Of a stretch of 64,000 nucleotides of DNA, positions 37,701 to 46,342 are shown piece after piece. Source of the stretch: Pectobacterium carotovorum (lineage in GTDB: Bacteria; Pseudomonadota; Gammaproteobacteria; Enterobacterales; Enterobacteriaceae); assembly GCA_016415585.1 (NCBI GenBank), contig CP066552.1, positions 2,418,001 through 2,482,000 of the forward strand, written 5' to 3'. Under the pieces are notes generated by a model. That model ran no database searches, had not been told where the DNA came from, and saw only the letters and a program-made list of their open reading frames with translations. The position numbers and the translations under genes were made by a program. The stretch's first letter is position 1; the number at the start of each line of letters is the position of its first letter.

Positions 37701-38464
37701 GAGCCCCAGGCAATGATGTAAGAGGAGTTATACCAGTCTGCCGATTCCGGTACGTCAGTCTGCTCACCCCAGGTCATGGGTGACGCCGGTGGTAAGTCAC
37801 AGTACCAGTCGTAGAAGCTCAGACACACGCCGCCGAGCAGAGAAAGGTAACGCGCACCCGCCGCGTAGGACACCATCGACATTGCAGGAATCGGTGAGAA
37901 ACCGATCACGCGGTCTGGGCCATAGGTTTTGGCGGTGTAAACGTTAGAGGCAGCAATCAGCTCGTTAACTTCGTTCCAGTCAGAACGAACGAAACCACCA
38001 CGGCCGCGAATTTGTTTGTAGTATTGGGTTTTTTCGGGGTCATTGACGATGGACGCCCAGGCATCAACCGGATCGCTGTGCGTCAGTTTCGCTTCACGCC
38101 ACAGTTTCATCAGGCGCTTACGCATCATCGGGTATTTCAGGCGGTTAGCGCTGTAGAGATACCAGGAATAGCTGGCACCGCGCGGGCAGCCGCGAGGTTC
38201 ATGGTTAGGCAGGTCCGGGCGGGTACGCGGGTAGTCAGTCTGCTGCGTTTCCCACGTTACCAGACCGTTTTTCACATAAATCTTCCAACTGCATGAACCG
38301 GTACAGTTTACCCCGTGGGTAGAACGTACGATTTTGTCATGCTGCCAGCGACTGCGATAGCCGTCTTCCCAGTCACGATTGGTATTGAGGGTCTGGCCAT
38401 GACCATCAGAAAACGGTTCGGCCAGTTGTTTGAAGTAACGTAACCGGTCAAGGAATTTGCTCAT
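34703..38464 (-). CDS. narG: Nitrate reductase A alpha subunit NarG
   Basis: 1253 residues, the bis-MGD molybdoenzyme that reduces nitrate to nitrite. The N-terminal HGVNCTGSCSWKIYVKNG holds the FS0 [4Fe-4S] ligands, including His. SFYDWYCDLPPASPMTWGEQTD carries the molybdenum-ligating Asp. The C-terminal DEFVVVRKMKRIDWLD agrees with E. coli NarG. First gene of narGHJI; a perfect FNR site lies 128 bp upstream and a NarL heptamer about 290 bp upstream. Confidence 0.97.
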   Translation of the reverse strand: MSKFLDRLRYFKQLAEPFSDGHGQTLNTNRDWEDGYRSRWQHDKIVRSTHGVNCTGSCSWKIYVKNGLVTWETQQTDYPRTRPDLPNHEPRGCPRGASYSWYLYSANRLKYPMMRKRLMKLWREAKLTHSDPVDAWASIVNDPEKTQYYKQIRGRGGFVRSDWNEVNELIAASNVYTAKTYGPDRVIGFSPIPAMSMVSYAAGARYLSLLGGVCLSFYDWYCDLPPASPMTWGEQTDVPESADWYNSSYIIAWGSNVPQTRTPDAHFFTEVRYKGTKTVAVTPDYAEIAKLCDHWLNPKQGTDSAMALAMGHVILKEFHLDKPSQYFSEYVRQYTDLPMLVLLEPREDGYYAAGRMLRASDLVDNLGQDNNPQWKTIAIDDESGNLTAPQGSIGYRWGDQGKWNLEQRDGVSGEEVKLRLSLLGSHDDVVDVGFPYFGGAVSEHFNNVALEEILLHKLPVKRLTLADGSEALVACVYDLTMANYGLDRGLGDDNCARDYDDVKAYSPAWAEKITGVSRQNIIRIAREFADNADKTHGRSMIIVGAGINHWYHMDMNYRGIINMLVFCGCVGQSGGGWAHYVGQEKLRPQTGWTPLAFGLDWQRPPRHMNSTSFFYNHSSQWRYETVAPQELLSPLADKSRFTGSMIDFNVRAERMGWLPSAPQLNVNPLDIAEKARAAGVTPQEYTVAALKSGEIKFAAEQPDSPQNYPRNLFIWRSNLLGSSGKGHEYMLKYLLGTEHGIQGQDLGTAGSVKPEEVEWRDQGVEGKLDLVVTLDFRMSSTCLYSDIVLPTATWYEKDDMNTSDMHPFIHPLSAAVDPAWDSKSDWEIYKGIAKTFSRVCQGHLGQETDLVTLPIQHDSPAEMAQPFGVDDWKKGECDLIPGKTAPHLMMVERDYPNLYERFTSLGPLMDKLGNGGKGIGWNTQTEVDFLKKLNYTKADGAAAGRPKIETAIDAAEVILSLAPETNGQVAVKAWEALSKFTGRDHTHLALNKEDEKIRFRDIQAQPRKIISSPTWSGLEDEHVSYNACYTNVHELIPWRTLSGRQQLYQDHEWMRAFGESLLVYRPPVDTRAAEPVMNKKPNGNPEKPLNFLTPHQKWGIHSTYSDNLLMLTLGRGGPIIWLSEDDASDLGIADNDWVEAFNANGALTARAVISQRVPAGMTMMYHAQERIINLPGSEITQQRGGIHNSVTRITPKPTHMIGGYAQLAYGFNYYGTVGSNRDEFVVVRKMKRIDWLDDEGQDYVQKAVQQEKA

Positions 38465-38591
38465 CCGGACTCTCCTGCTGCGAAGCCTGCTGGCCCCTGT
38501 CGTTATGAAATGCTCGTAGCAGACATCTGTTTTTGCTTACGACACATCGCTCAAGTTGGCGCTAGGGTATCCAGCAACCGCGTTGCCAAAC

Positions 38592-38605
38592 TTGATAACG
38601 ATCAA
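38592..38605. promoter_or_regulatory. FNR site of the narG promoter
   Basis: TTGATAACGATCAA is a perfect FNR consensus. If centred at -41.5 for minus-strand transcription, the start is near 38557 and the -10 hexamer at 38564-38569 reads TACCCT, as expected for a class II FNR promoter. Confidence 0.88.
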
Positions 38606-38750
38606 GAGTGTCACCCTGTGAAAAACGGAGTACACCGCCAACTACCACCAAAGAATTATTATGAAAAAATTACGTAATTAAATGATTTTAAAAGATAAAA
38701 ATAAAACCATTCGTTTTGTGCTTATACTGAATTCATACACACGACTATTT

Positions 38751-38757
38751 AGAGGTA
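38751..38757 (-). promoter_or_regulatory. NarL heptamer upstream of narG
   Basis: TACCTCT on the minus strand fits the NarL consensus TACYNMT. It lies about 197 bp upstream of the inferred start, matching the remote -200 NarL region of the E. coli narG promoter. Confidence 0.55.
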
Positions 38758-38865
38758 GTAGTCGGGAGGCGACGAAAAATTGCTCGAACAAGAGAGATGA
38801 CATATGGACGTTTTAGTATGGGGATAAGCCCCAAGATCACAGAATGTTCTGTCCTTATTTTTTCC

Positions 38866-39011
38866 GGCGTAAGAATTGTGCTGAGGTGAGCGTGACTGCC
38901 GGGTGAGCCGCATGGAAGCGGCGAAAATCCGTGCCACGTCGGGAACGCGTCACGGGTGGCCCGAATAGCAGTCACGAACGCCGAAGGTATCGCGTAGCGA
39001 CACAATTAGCG
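38866..39011. ncRNA. Highly structured ~146-bp element, possible RNA or repeat
   Basis: Nested inverted repeats: GGCG..CGCC outermost, AATTGTG/CACAATT, GTGACTGC/GCAGTCAC, and inner hairpins GCCGC/GCGGC and CCGTG/CACGG, giving a cloverleaf-like fold. It lies between narG and narK, downstream of no gene. I know no name for it. It could be a small RNA, a folded mobile repeat or part of the narG upstream control region. Confidence 0.45.
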
Positions 39012-39180
39012 CCAACAAGCCAGAGGTCAAGGAGCGCGGCAATTGAGCGCTCTTTGTCGGGCGCACGCTATGGAGTAGCATGAAAATAACAGTGTTAATA
39101 GCGCACGAAACCGCCTCTTAGCCGGCATAAAAATGTAGCTAGGAGGCAGTTGGGAGGAATGAAGCAAGTCAACTCAACGC

Positions 39181-40569
39181 TTAGCGTTGCTTTCTGGCAT
39201 AGAACAGCCAAGTCACCAATACGCACACGACGTAGCACACCACAAACACCTTCATCGCACCGGTGGGTGAACCCGTTAACTCAAGCGACATTCCGAAGGC
39301 CTGAGGAATGAAGAAGCCGCCGATAGCACCAATGGCTGAGATAAAGCCCAGCGCTGCTGCGGTATCCGTGGCGGCCGCACGCTGCGCATCCGCATCACTT
39401 CCACCCTGTGTTTTCACGCGATCTGCCGTTAATTTACGGAAAATCACGGCGATCATTTGGAACGTGGACCCGCTACCCAGACCGGCCGTCAGGAACAGCA
39501 TCATGAAAATGCCAAAGAACATTCCGAATGAACCCGCAGAGTTCGCACTCGGCAGAGACAGGAACAACAGCACCGAGAACATCGTCATCAGGATGAAGTT
39601 AATCAGCGTAACTTTTACACCGCCAAAGCGGTCAGACAGCATTCCGCCAACCGGACGCGCCAACGCCCCCAGCAGCGGCCCAAAGAACGCATAGTACAGA
39701 ATCACGATGTCTGGGAACTGCGTTCTGGACAGCATGCCGAAGCCTGCCGAAAAACCGATAAATGAGCCAAATGTGGACAGATACAGGAAGCTGAGTACCC
39801 ACAGGTGCATTTGCTTCAAAACCGGCAACTGCTTGCGTATCGACGCATTGGCCGTCGACAGATCGTTCATACCAAACCAGGCAGCGGTTGCAGCAATAAC
39901 CAAAAATGGTACCCACATCCAGGCGGCATGATGCAGCCAAATCTGGTTGCCATCAGGTTGCACAACGCCATTGCCAGAGAATCCCAGAATCGGCAGGAAA
40001 ATCACCACTGGCACCAGCAACTGCATCACGCTCACGCCGAGGTTGCCCAGTCCGCCGTTAATGCCTAACGCACTGCCCTGACGTGATTTTGGGAAGAAGA
40101 AGCTGATGTTCGCCATGCTGGACGCGAAATTAGCGCCCGCGAAGCCACACATCAGAGAAATTGTGACGAAAACGCTGTAAGGCGTCTGCGGATTTTGTAC
40201 GGCAAACCCGAGCCAGATACACGGGATAACCAGAATGATGGTACTTAACGTCGTCCAACGGCGACCGCCAACCATGGGGATAACGAAGGAGTAAGGGACG
40301 CGCAACAGCGCGCCGGAGACGGAAGGCAGCGCAGTAAGCAAAAATAACTGGTCTGTGGTAAAACTAAATCCGACCTTGTTTAGGTTAACGGCTACGGTAC
40401 TGAAAATCATCCAGACACAAAACGACAACAGCAGGCAGGGTACAGAGATCCAAAGATTACGCTGTGCTATCCGTTGTCCGCCAGATTGCCAGAATTTTGT
40501 ATCTTCAGGATTCCATTCCCTTATCAGCGTGCTTTGCGATACTTTTTCGGGTGATGAAGGCTGCGTCAT
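39181..40569 (-). CDS. narK: Nitrate/nitrite transporter NarK
   Basis: 462 residues, 12-segment major facilitator of the nitrate/nitrite porter family. The two nitrate signature stretches are visible: GFAGANFASSMANISFFFPKSRQGSALGINGGLGNLG and, in the second half, FIGFSAGFGMLS. It takes up nitrate and exports nitrite. The N-terminus has LIREWNPEDTKFWQSGGQ, as in E. coli. ATG at 40569 follows GAGG; the longer frame to 40614 lacks a site. A perfect FNR site is centred about 75 bp upstream. Confidence 0.94.
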   Translation of the reverse strand: MTQPSSPEKVSQSTLIREWNPEDTKFWQSGGQRIAQRNLWISVPCLLLSFCVWMIFSTVAVNLNKVGFSFTTDQLFLLTALPSVSGALLRVPYSFVIPMVGGRRWTTLSTIILVIPCIWLGFAVQNPQTPYSVFVTISLMCGFAGANFASSMANISFFFPKSRQGSALGINGGLGNLGVSVMQLLVPVVIFLPILGFSGNGVVQPDGNQIWLHHAAWMWVPFLVIAATAAWFGMNDLSTANASIRKQLPVLKQMHLWVLSFLYLSTFGSFIGFSAGFGMLSRTQFPDIVILYYAFFGPLLGALARPVGGMLSDRFGGVKVTLINFILMTMFSVLLFLSLPSANSAGSFGMFFGIFMMLFLTAGLGSGSTFQMIAVIFRKLTADRVKTQGGSDADAQRAAATDTAAALGFISAIGAIGGFFIPQAFGMSLELTGSPTGAMKVFVVCYVVCVLVTWLFYARKQR

Positions 40570-40637
40570 AAAAACCTCGATAAATAAAAACGCGGTAGAA
40601 TTAAGGCGCAACATTAGGGATTACACCGCAGGTAAAG

Positions 40638-40651
40638 TTGATGCAAATCAA
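40638..40651. promoter_or_regulatory. FNR site of the narK promoter
   Basis: TTGATGCAAATCAA is a perfect FNR consensus. A TAATGT -10 candidate (minus strand, 40611-40616) sits at about the spacing needed for class II activation. Confidence 0.85.
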
Positions 40652-40799
40652 CGCACTGTCAGGTAAAAAAACCGAATAAAAATAACCACACTCCTTAATG
40701 AGTAATAAAAATAGAAAAATAAGCAACGATAATTCAAGCTGTTATATCTCTATTTTTTCTTACTGTCATATCCCCTTTCATGGCATGGATATTCGGTGG

Positions 40800-40815
40800 T
40801 ACTCACTAGTGGGTA
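40800..40815. promoter_or_regulatory. NarL/NarP-type 7-2-7 inverted site upstream of narX
   Basis: TACTCAC-TA-GTGGGTA: two heptamers, each 6 of 7 to TACYNMT, in the head-to-head two-base-spaced arrangement bound tightly by NarL and NarP. It lies 90 bp before narX. Confidence 0.6.
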
Positions 40816-40905
40816 TGGGGTTATCATGTAGGATCGGGAAAAATGCCAAAAGGGTTATCCTTCTCGGTACTGGTTTTCTACTCCTCCAGCAGAGGTCGCT
40901 TTATT

Positions 40906-42714
40906 ATGTTGAAACGTTTCCTGCTGCCGCTGTCGCTCGTCAATCAGGTTGCCTTATTGATGCTGCTACTCGGTTTGCTGGGTATTGCAGGTATGTCGGT
41001 TTCCAGTTGGATGTCTCAAAGCATCCAAGGGAACGCGCACGCCATTAATAAAGCGGGTTCGCTGCGTATGCAGAGTTACCGCCTGCTCTCGATGGTGCCG
41101 CTCTCTGTCGAGAATGAAATTTACCTGCGAGAACTGGAAGAAGACGAAATCAGCAGTGACCTACAGCAGGCAGTACGACGGGAAGGGCTCAGCGAACAAT
41201 TCACTGAACTGCGCGTTTTCTGGCTGGAAAACCTGCAACCGCATTTGCGGCAGGCAACGCACTCCGCGGATGCCTCAGCGGATGTCGCCCGCTTCGTGAA
41301 ACAGCTCGACGATCTGGTTTCCGCCATCGATCATAAAACCGAACAGCGGTTGAGGATGGTCACGCTGGTGCAGCGCATCTTCATCGGTATCATGTTTATT
41401 CTGCTGGTCACGACGTTCTTTTACCTGCGTCGCCGCCTGTTGGGGCCGTGGCGACGTCTGGTTGCAATGGGACAAGCTATCGGGCAAGGCGATTTCACCC
41501 AGCGCGTTGCCATCAACGGCCATGATGAAATGAGCACGCTGGGACAGGTGCTGAACAGCATGTCGGATGAACTTTCCGCCATGTACCACAGCCTGGAACT
41601 GCGCGTCGCCGAGAAAACAGCCGACCTGCAACAGAAAAACGATCTGCTTTCTTTCCTTTATCGCGCCAGTCGACGCCTGCATACCGGGGCACCGCTGTGT
41701 AGCCGACTGATGCCGATCCTGAACGAACTGCCGTCTCTGACCCCGCTGCGCAATATTCAACTGCGGCTGTATGAAGATAATAATCAGGAACAATTTCACC
41801 AGTTTAGCGATAGTAGCCAGTCGCAGCCGGATCACTGCCCGGATAACAGCTGTCAGAGCTGCGGTATGCAGGCAAAGCGAGAAGAACTGCCGGGCGAGTC
41901 TCACTGCTGGGATCTGCACGATAAACACGGGCAATATGGCGTCGTGTTAGCCACACTGCCGGGCAACACCGTGCTGAGCCGCGATCAGAATCAGTTACTG
42001 AATACCTTACTGGAGCAGTTGACCAGCACGCTGGCGCTGGAGCGTCAATCGAACCATCAGCAGCAGTTGATGCTCATGGAAGAACGCGCCACGATTGCCC
42101 GCGAACTGCACGACTCTATCGCCCAGTCCCTCTCCTGCCTGAAAATTCAGGTAAGCTGCCTGCAAATGCAGGGCGGCGATTTGCCACCCGCGTCGCAGCA
42201 GTTGCTGACGGAAATGCGGGAAGAGTTGAATACTGCCTATCGCCAACTACGTGAGCTGCTGACGACGTTCCGGCTGAAACTGTCGGAATCCGGTTTACTT
42301 GCCGCGCTGCAGGCGTCGGTCGATGAATTCAGCAAGCGGCTTGGGTACCCTATCGAATTACATTACCGCCTGCCGCCGCAGTCGGTCTCCGCTCATCAAG
42401 GCATTCACGTCCTGCAAATTGTGCGTGAAGCGCTGAGCAATATTTATAAACACGCGCAGGCCACACAGGTCGATATCACGCTGCAACTGCGTCAGGGCTA
42501 CATCGAACTCAGCGTAGCCGACAATGGCATCGGTATCCCTGATGATGCCAGTCGCGCCAACCACTATGGACTTATTATCATGCGCGACCGTGCACGGGGT
42601 TTGCACGGCGAATGCATTGTTCGACGCCGGCCGTCGGGGGGCACTGAAGTCAATGTCAACTTCCTCTCCGAATACCGTCACTGGCTGCCATTAACAGGAG
42701 AAACTCATGATTAA
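40906..42714 (+). CDS. narX: Nitrate/nitrite sensor kinase NarX
   Basis: 602 residues. Two transmembrane helices bracket the periplasmic sensor, which has the nitrate-binding P-box [21 protein letters not shown] follows (about 180-230), then a central region with Cys motif [12 protein letters not shown], then a HisKA_3 kinase with the phospho-accepting His in [19 protein letters not shown] and an HATPase ([22 protein letters not shown]). The start at 40906 fits the E. coli N-terminus ([18 protein letters not shown]) and follows AGAGG. It phosphorylates NarL; the narL start lies within its last codons. Confidence 0.95.
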   Translation: MLKRFLLPLSLVNQVALLMLLLGLLGIAGMSVSSWMSQSIQGNAHAINKAGSLRMQSYRLLSMVPLSVENEIYLRELEEDEISSDLQQAVRREGLSEQFTELRVFWLENLQPHLRQATHSADASADVARFVKQLDDLVSAIDHKTEQRLRMVTLVQRIFIGIMFILLVTTFFYLRRRLLGPWRRLVAMGQAIGQGDFTQRVAINGHDEMSTLGQVLNSMSDELSAMYHSLELRVAEKTADLQQKNDLLSFLYRASRRLHTGAPLCSRLMPILNELPSLTPLRNIQLRLYEDNNQEQFHQFSDSSQSQPDHCPDNSCQSCGMQAKREELPGESHCWDLHDKHGQYGVVLATLPGNTVLSRDQNQLLNTLLEQLTSTLALERQSNHQQQLMLMEERATIARELHDSIAQSLSCLKIQVSCLQMQGGDLPPASQQLLTEMREELNTAYRQLRELLTTFRLKLSESGLLAALQASVDEFSKRLGYPIELHYRLPPQSVSAHQGIHVLQIVREALSNIYKHAQATQVDITLQLRQGYIELSVADNGIGIPDDASRANHYGLIIMRDRARGLHGECIVRRRPSGGTEVNVNFLSEYRHWLPLTGETHD

Positions 42715-43357
42715 CGAAGATGCCGCCACCCTACTGCTGATTGACGACCATCCCATGTTGCGGAATGGTGTTAAGCAACTCATCAGCATGGACCCAGAAT
42801 TACAGGTGGCCGGTGAAGCCAGTCACGGCGAACAGGGCGTCGAGCTAGCGGAACAGCTGGACCCGGATTTGATTCTGCTCGATTTGAACATGCCCGGCAT
42901 GAATGGCTTGGAAACCTTGAATCGTCTGCGGGAAAAATCGCTGTCTGGCCGCATTGTCGTCTTTAGCGTATCCAACCATGAAGACGATGTGGTCAATGCC
43001 TTGAAAAATGGTGCCGATGGTTACCTGCTGAAAGATATGGAGCCGGAAGATTTACTGGCTGCGCTTCATCAGGCTGCGTCAGGGAAAATGGTGCTGAGTG
43101 AAACATTGACGCCAATTCTGGCCGCCAGCCTGCGCGAAAGCCGCCACAGCAGTGACCGAGACATTCAACTGCTCACGCCGCGCGAACGCGATATTCTGAA
43201 GCTGCTAGCCCAGGGGTTGTCCAATAAAGTGATCGCCCGCAAGCTCACGATTACCGAAAGTACCGTTAAGGTTCACGTCAAACACTTGTTGAAAAAAATG
43301 AAGTTAAAATCACGGGTTGAAGCGGCTGTCTGGGTATTACAAGAAAAAGTGATTTAA
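42707..43357 (+). CDS. narL: Nitrate response regulator NarL
   Basis: 216 residues. The receiver domain shows the acidic pair in LLIDDHPML, the phospho-Asp in [15 protein letters not shown] and Lys in GYLLKDM. The C-terminal LuxR-type helix-turn-helix is [25 protein letters not shown]...[14 protein letters not shown]. It activates narG and narK and represses other anaerobic respiration genes in nitrate. AGGAG precedes the ATG inside the end of narX (8-bp overlap). Confidence 0.96.
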   Translation: MINEDAATLLLIDDHPMLRNGVKQLISMDPELQVAGEASHGEQGVELAEQLDPDLILLDLNMPGMNGLETLNRLREKSLSGRIVVFSVSNHEDDVVNALKNGADGYLLKDMEPEDLLAALHQAASGKMVLSETLTPILAASLRESRHSSDRDIQLLTPRERDILKLLAQGLSNKVIARKLTITESTVKVHVKHLLKKMKLKSRVEAAVWVLQEKVI

Positions 43358-43648
43358 TTACATCGTCACAAGATACCGCGATTGTCAGCGGTACGGGTAA
43401 GGTGCTCTGGCGCCCTTCTGTCCAAGATTATCCTCGCGTGAGCGAGGATGCCGCCGTAGTTAATGAAAACAGCGCTGATGAAAATAATTGTTGTAAATAC
43501 CACCAAACACCCCGCCAAATCTAAACGATTGCTAAACAACACCAGCATTTATAGCCATTATCCTAATTAATGTGACGTTGCTCTCGTCTAAACTAGACCG
43601 TAATCGCATTTTTCGGCTTTTACACCGAGTTTAACGTTGAGGAACAAC

Positions 43649-44923
43649 ATGAAAAAGGTCAGTAAGGAGCGGTTTATCGGTCTGGAATGGTTACGATTTT
43701 TGCTCGGCTGCTACGTGATGATTTATCACACAGTCCACGTATACCCACAGCGTGAACGCATTCCGTTCTTGAGCGAACTCACCAGCATGGGGTTCTTCGC
43801 GACCAGCACGTTCTTTGTCCTGTCTGGCTTTTTGCTCGCGCATGTCTATATCAAAGACGGACGTCTGCGTGAACCTGTTCGCCAGTTCTGGGCCAAACGC
43901 TTCTTTAATCTTTATCCCATCCATATCATTGCTCTGCTGTCGTCGATTGCCGTTGTCACGCTGATGCAGTGGCTGGCCGTGCCGCCGGAAGGACAAGTTG
44001 CCAGCGCGCGTTTCGTCATTTATGACACCAACGATCCCGCAACTGACCCCGAAACGCTGCGACATTACATGACGAATGCACAACTGGCGTTCAACGGGTT
44101 ATTGCAGGTACTGATGTTGCAGGCATGGAACCCCTACTTCCTGACGTTCAATGCCCCGTTATGGTCGCTTTCTACACTGTTCTTTTTCTATCTGGCATTC
44201 CCACTGCTGGCTCCACGTCTGTTGAATAGTCGTCATCCGTGGTTGTGGATGGGGATAGTCTGCTTGCTATATCTCCTGCCGCCGATTTGGGTGATCTGGC
44301 AACAGCAGTTCGGTATGCCGTACACCGGGCTGTTGCAGCGTGGGCCGATCTTCCGCCTGCCGGAATTCCTGGCCGGGATATTGGGCTATGCGCTGTTCCG
44401 CCATTATCGTCAGAAAGAACGCTCACCGCTGACCAAAGGCCAGCGCTACGCACTCGCCCTCTTTATCGGTGTGAATTTCCTTGTCGCTACCTGGCTGTTC
44501 ACAAAAGGCGAAGCCTATTGGTACTTCTTGCTGCACAACGGCTTGCTTCTGCCGGCTCAGGTCGGTCTGGTTTGTCTCAGTGCGCTGGCACGTGAGCCTA
44601 ACAGTGAATGGCTGCGGCACTGGTCGCCCCGACTGGGAGCAGCCTCGCTGTCTATCTTTGCGCTACACGTTCCGCTCTTTAATCTGTTCCGTACGCTGGA
44701 ACAGTTGGTGCGCGGTAATCCGATGGCTTGCTTCAGCGATTGGGATCAGTGCATTACCGCAGCAGGTCAGGTGCAGCTGTCCATAACGGGCTATGTCATT
44801 TTCCTGCTCAGCACCGTGACGCTTTGTGTTCTCTTCCAGGAACGGATCGTGTTCCGCGTAAGGACGTTCCTGACCGCGCGTTTCCTGAGCAACAACACTT
44901 CCCGCACGCAGCGCACCGCATAG
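43649..44923 (+). CDS. Acyltransferase family 3 membrane protein
   Basis: 424 residues with about ten transmembrane helices, of the OafA/OpgC-like acyltransferase 3 family. N-terminal GLEWLRFLLGCYVMIYHT holds the family His (catalytic H in the first helix). FFATSTFFVLSGFLLAHVY and WAKRFFNLYPIHI (RxxR-like region) follow, and SLSIFALHVPLFNLFR is near the end. Such enzymes transfer acetyl or succinyl groups onto extracytoplasmic glycans. The substrate is unknown. ATG at 43649 is chosen because GAGGA precedes it. It stands alone between narL and a DUF481 gene. Confidence 0.8.
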   Translation: MKKVSKERFIGLEWLRFLLGCYVMIYHTVHVYPQRERIPFLSELTSMGFFATSTFFVLSGFLLAHVYIKDGRLREPVRQFWAKRFFNLYPIHIIALLSSIAVVTLMQWLAVPPEGQVASARFVIYDTNDPATDPETLRHYMTNAQLAFNGLLQVLMLQAWNPYFLTFNAPLWSLSTLFFFYLAFPLLAPRLLNSRHPWLWMGIVCLLYLLPPIWVIWQQQFGMPYTGLLQRGPIFRLPEFLAGILGYALFRHYRQKERSPLTKGQRYALALFIGVNFLVATWLFTKGEAYWYFLLHNGLLLPAQVGLVCLSALAREPNSEWLRHWSPRLGAASLSIFALHVPLFNLFRTLEQLVRGNPMACFSDWDQCITAAGQVQLSITGYVIFLLSTVTLCVLFQERIVFRVRTFLTARFLSNNTSRTQRTA

Positions 44924-45225
44924 CGTCATCTATCGCTCACGCTCTCTGACCTGAAACAAGCAGGGTCAGAGAGCCTCATACCCGCACGACTCATCCCCTT
45001 TCCGCTAGCCAAAAATGTGACAGATATCGCGTTATAGCTGTTAATCATCAATAGCCACTTTTATAACTATTTACATTCTAATCAATTTTCGTTTTCGGGT
45101 AGAGCATCACTACGATTCCTGTTAATGTTTGCCGTTCCGGACTAAACCGGTTCGTTATCATCGGCTGTACGTCTTTGTCTTTGACGGACATCTCAATACC
45201 TGTCACTACGGTTTACTTGGCAATA
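44924..45225. other. Intergenic region with terminator
   Basis: 302 bp. The terminator at 44941-44974 ends the acyltransferase gene, and the rest presumably carries the promoter of the DUF481 gene; no operator recognised. Confidence 0.5.
44941..44974 (+). terminator. Hairpin after the acyltransferase gene
   Basis: A perfect 11-bp stem GCTCTCTGACC/GGTCAGAGAGC with a 12-base loop; no strong U tract. Confidence 0.65.
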
Positions 45226-46266
45226 ATGACACTATCCAAACATGCAATCTCTTCCCTCAGCTTGGTTGTCGCCCTCTCTGCTGGCATTACACAGAGCCGC
45301 GCTGACACCATTTGGCTGACCAACGGCGACCAGCTCACAGGGAAAATCACGCTGCTTGACGGCGGTAAACTCTTTATCAACACCGATTATGCTGGCTCTA
45401 TTTCTGTAGCCTGGGATAAGGTGAAAACCTTTGAATCCGACCATGGTCTGGTGATTCAAGGCGAACGCTACGAAAAAGGCGTGCTGTATCCGACGATCAA
45501 AGCGGGCGAAAACCGCGCCATCGTCGCGAATCCATCGCTGGCTAACGAAGCCGCTGGCCCACAAACCTTGCCACTTTCCGAAATCACGTCCATCGTCGCG
45601 CAGAAGCCACTGGTGACCGATTTAGCCTGGAAAGGCAACATTGACGCTGGCATGTCGCACAAGAAAAGTTCGACAGAAACCGACAACTACGATGTGACGC
45701 TGAATACCAAAGCGCGTCACGATACGTGGCGACACAATCTTGATGCCAGTTACCATTTGGCGAAAGAGGATAAAGTCGAGAGTACCAAGAATGCGGCTGG
45801 CGAATATGCGCTGGATAAATTCGTGGATGAGAACTGGTTCTGGCAGGGTCGTTATCAGTACAAACGCGACTGGATTGAAAGCATTAAAATCAACCGTTCC
45901 TTCGGTCTCGGTCCCGGTTATCAGTTCTGGGATAACGACTTAGGCGCGTTCTCTCTGACTTCACTCGTCAACTCCCAAACTTTCGTGTACCGCGATCAGG
46001 GTGATGATGACTTCTACTCTGGCGGCATAAAGTGGGCGTACAACCGCTATATGTTCAGCAAATCGGTTGAAGCATTCACCAACGGTGAATTGGGGCGCTC
46101 ATTTGACGGCACTGCACCAATCTACCTGAGGGCGGATGCAGGCCTGCGCTTCAAGCTGACCGACTGGTCTTCTATGACGATGAAAGTGTCACGTACCCGT
46201 ATCGAAAATAATCAGGGGAATGTTGACGACACGCTGTACACCATGGGTGTTGGCGTCGGCTGGTAA
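45226..46266 (+). CDS. DUF481 outer-membrane beta-barrel protein
   Basis: 346 residues. Signal peptide to about residue 27 (SAGITQSRA/DTIW). An N-terminal small beta domain (TIWLTNGDQLTGKITLLDGG, SISVAWDKVKTF) is followed by a DUF481 (YdiY-like) barrel of alternating strands: LDASYHLAKEDKVESTKN, NWFWQGRYQYKRDW, FGLGPGYQFWDN. It ends in an aromatic residue (GVGVGW), typical of outer-membrane barrels. E. coli YdiY is shorter and lacks the N-terminal domain. Function unknown. The start is uncertain; ATG at 45226 gives a clean signal peptide but the ribosome site is weak. Confidence 0.75.
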   Translation: MTLSKHAISSLSLVVALSAGITQSRADTIWLTNGDQLTGKITLLDGGKLFINTDYAGSISVAWDKVKTFESDHGLVIQGERYEKGVLYPTIKAGENRAIVANPSLANEAAGPQTLPLSEITSIVAQKPLVTDLAWKGNIDAGMSHKKSSTETDNYDVTLNTKARHDTWRHNLDASYHLAKEDKVESTKNAAGEYALDKFVDENWFWQGRYQYKRDWIESIKINRSFGLGPGYQFWDNDLGAFSLTSLVNSQTFVYRDQGDDDFYSGGIKWAYNRYMFSKSVEAFTNGELGRSFDGTAPIYLRADAGLRFKLTDWSSMTMKVSRTRIENNQGNVDDTLYTMGVGVGW

Positions 46267-46342
46267 TTCGGTCGCTTCATACGTCTCAGGGTGAACGGCG
46301 ACCCGTCGTTCACCTCAACGCTCACGCTCGTCGGGCGCGCCG

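Larger units (their letters stand above)
40570..40905. other. narK/narX divergent control region
   Basis: 336 bp holding an FNR site (40638-40651) for narK and a NarL-type 7-2-7 site (40800-40815) nearer narX. A plus-strand open frame starting at 40698 overlaps narX out of frame and is not credible. Confidence 0.7.

Noticed and set aside
40698..41048. Open frame overlapping the narX start
   Set aside because: It runs out of frame into narX, has no recognisable product, and covers the NarL site region of the narX promoter.
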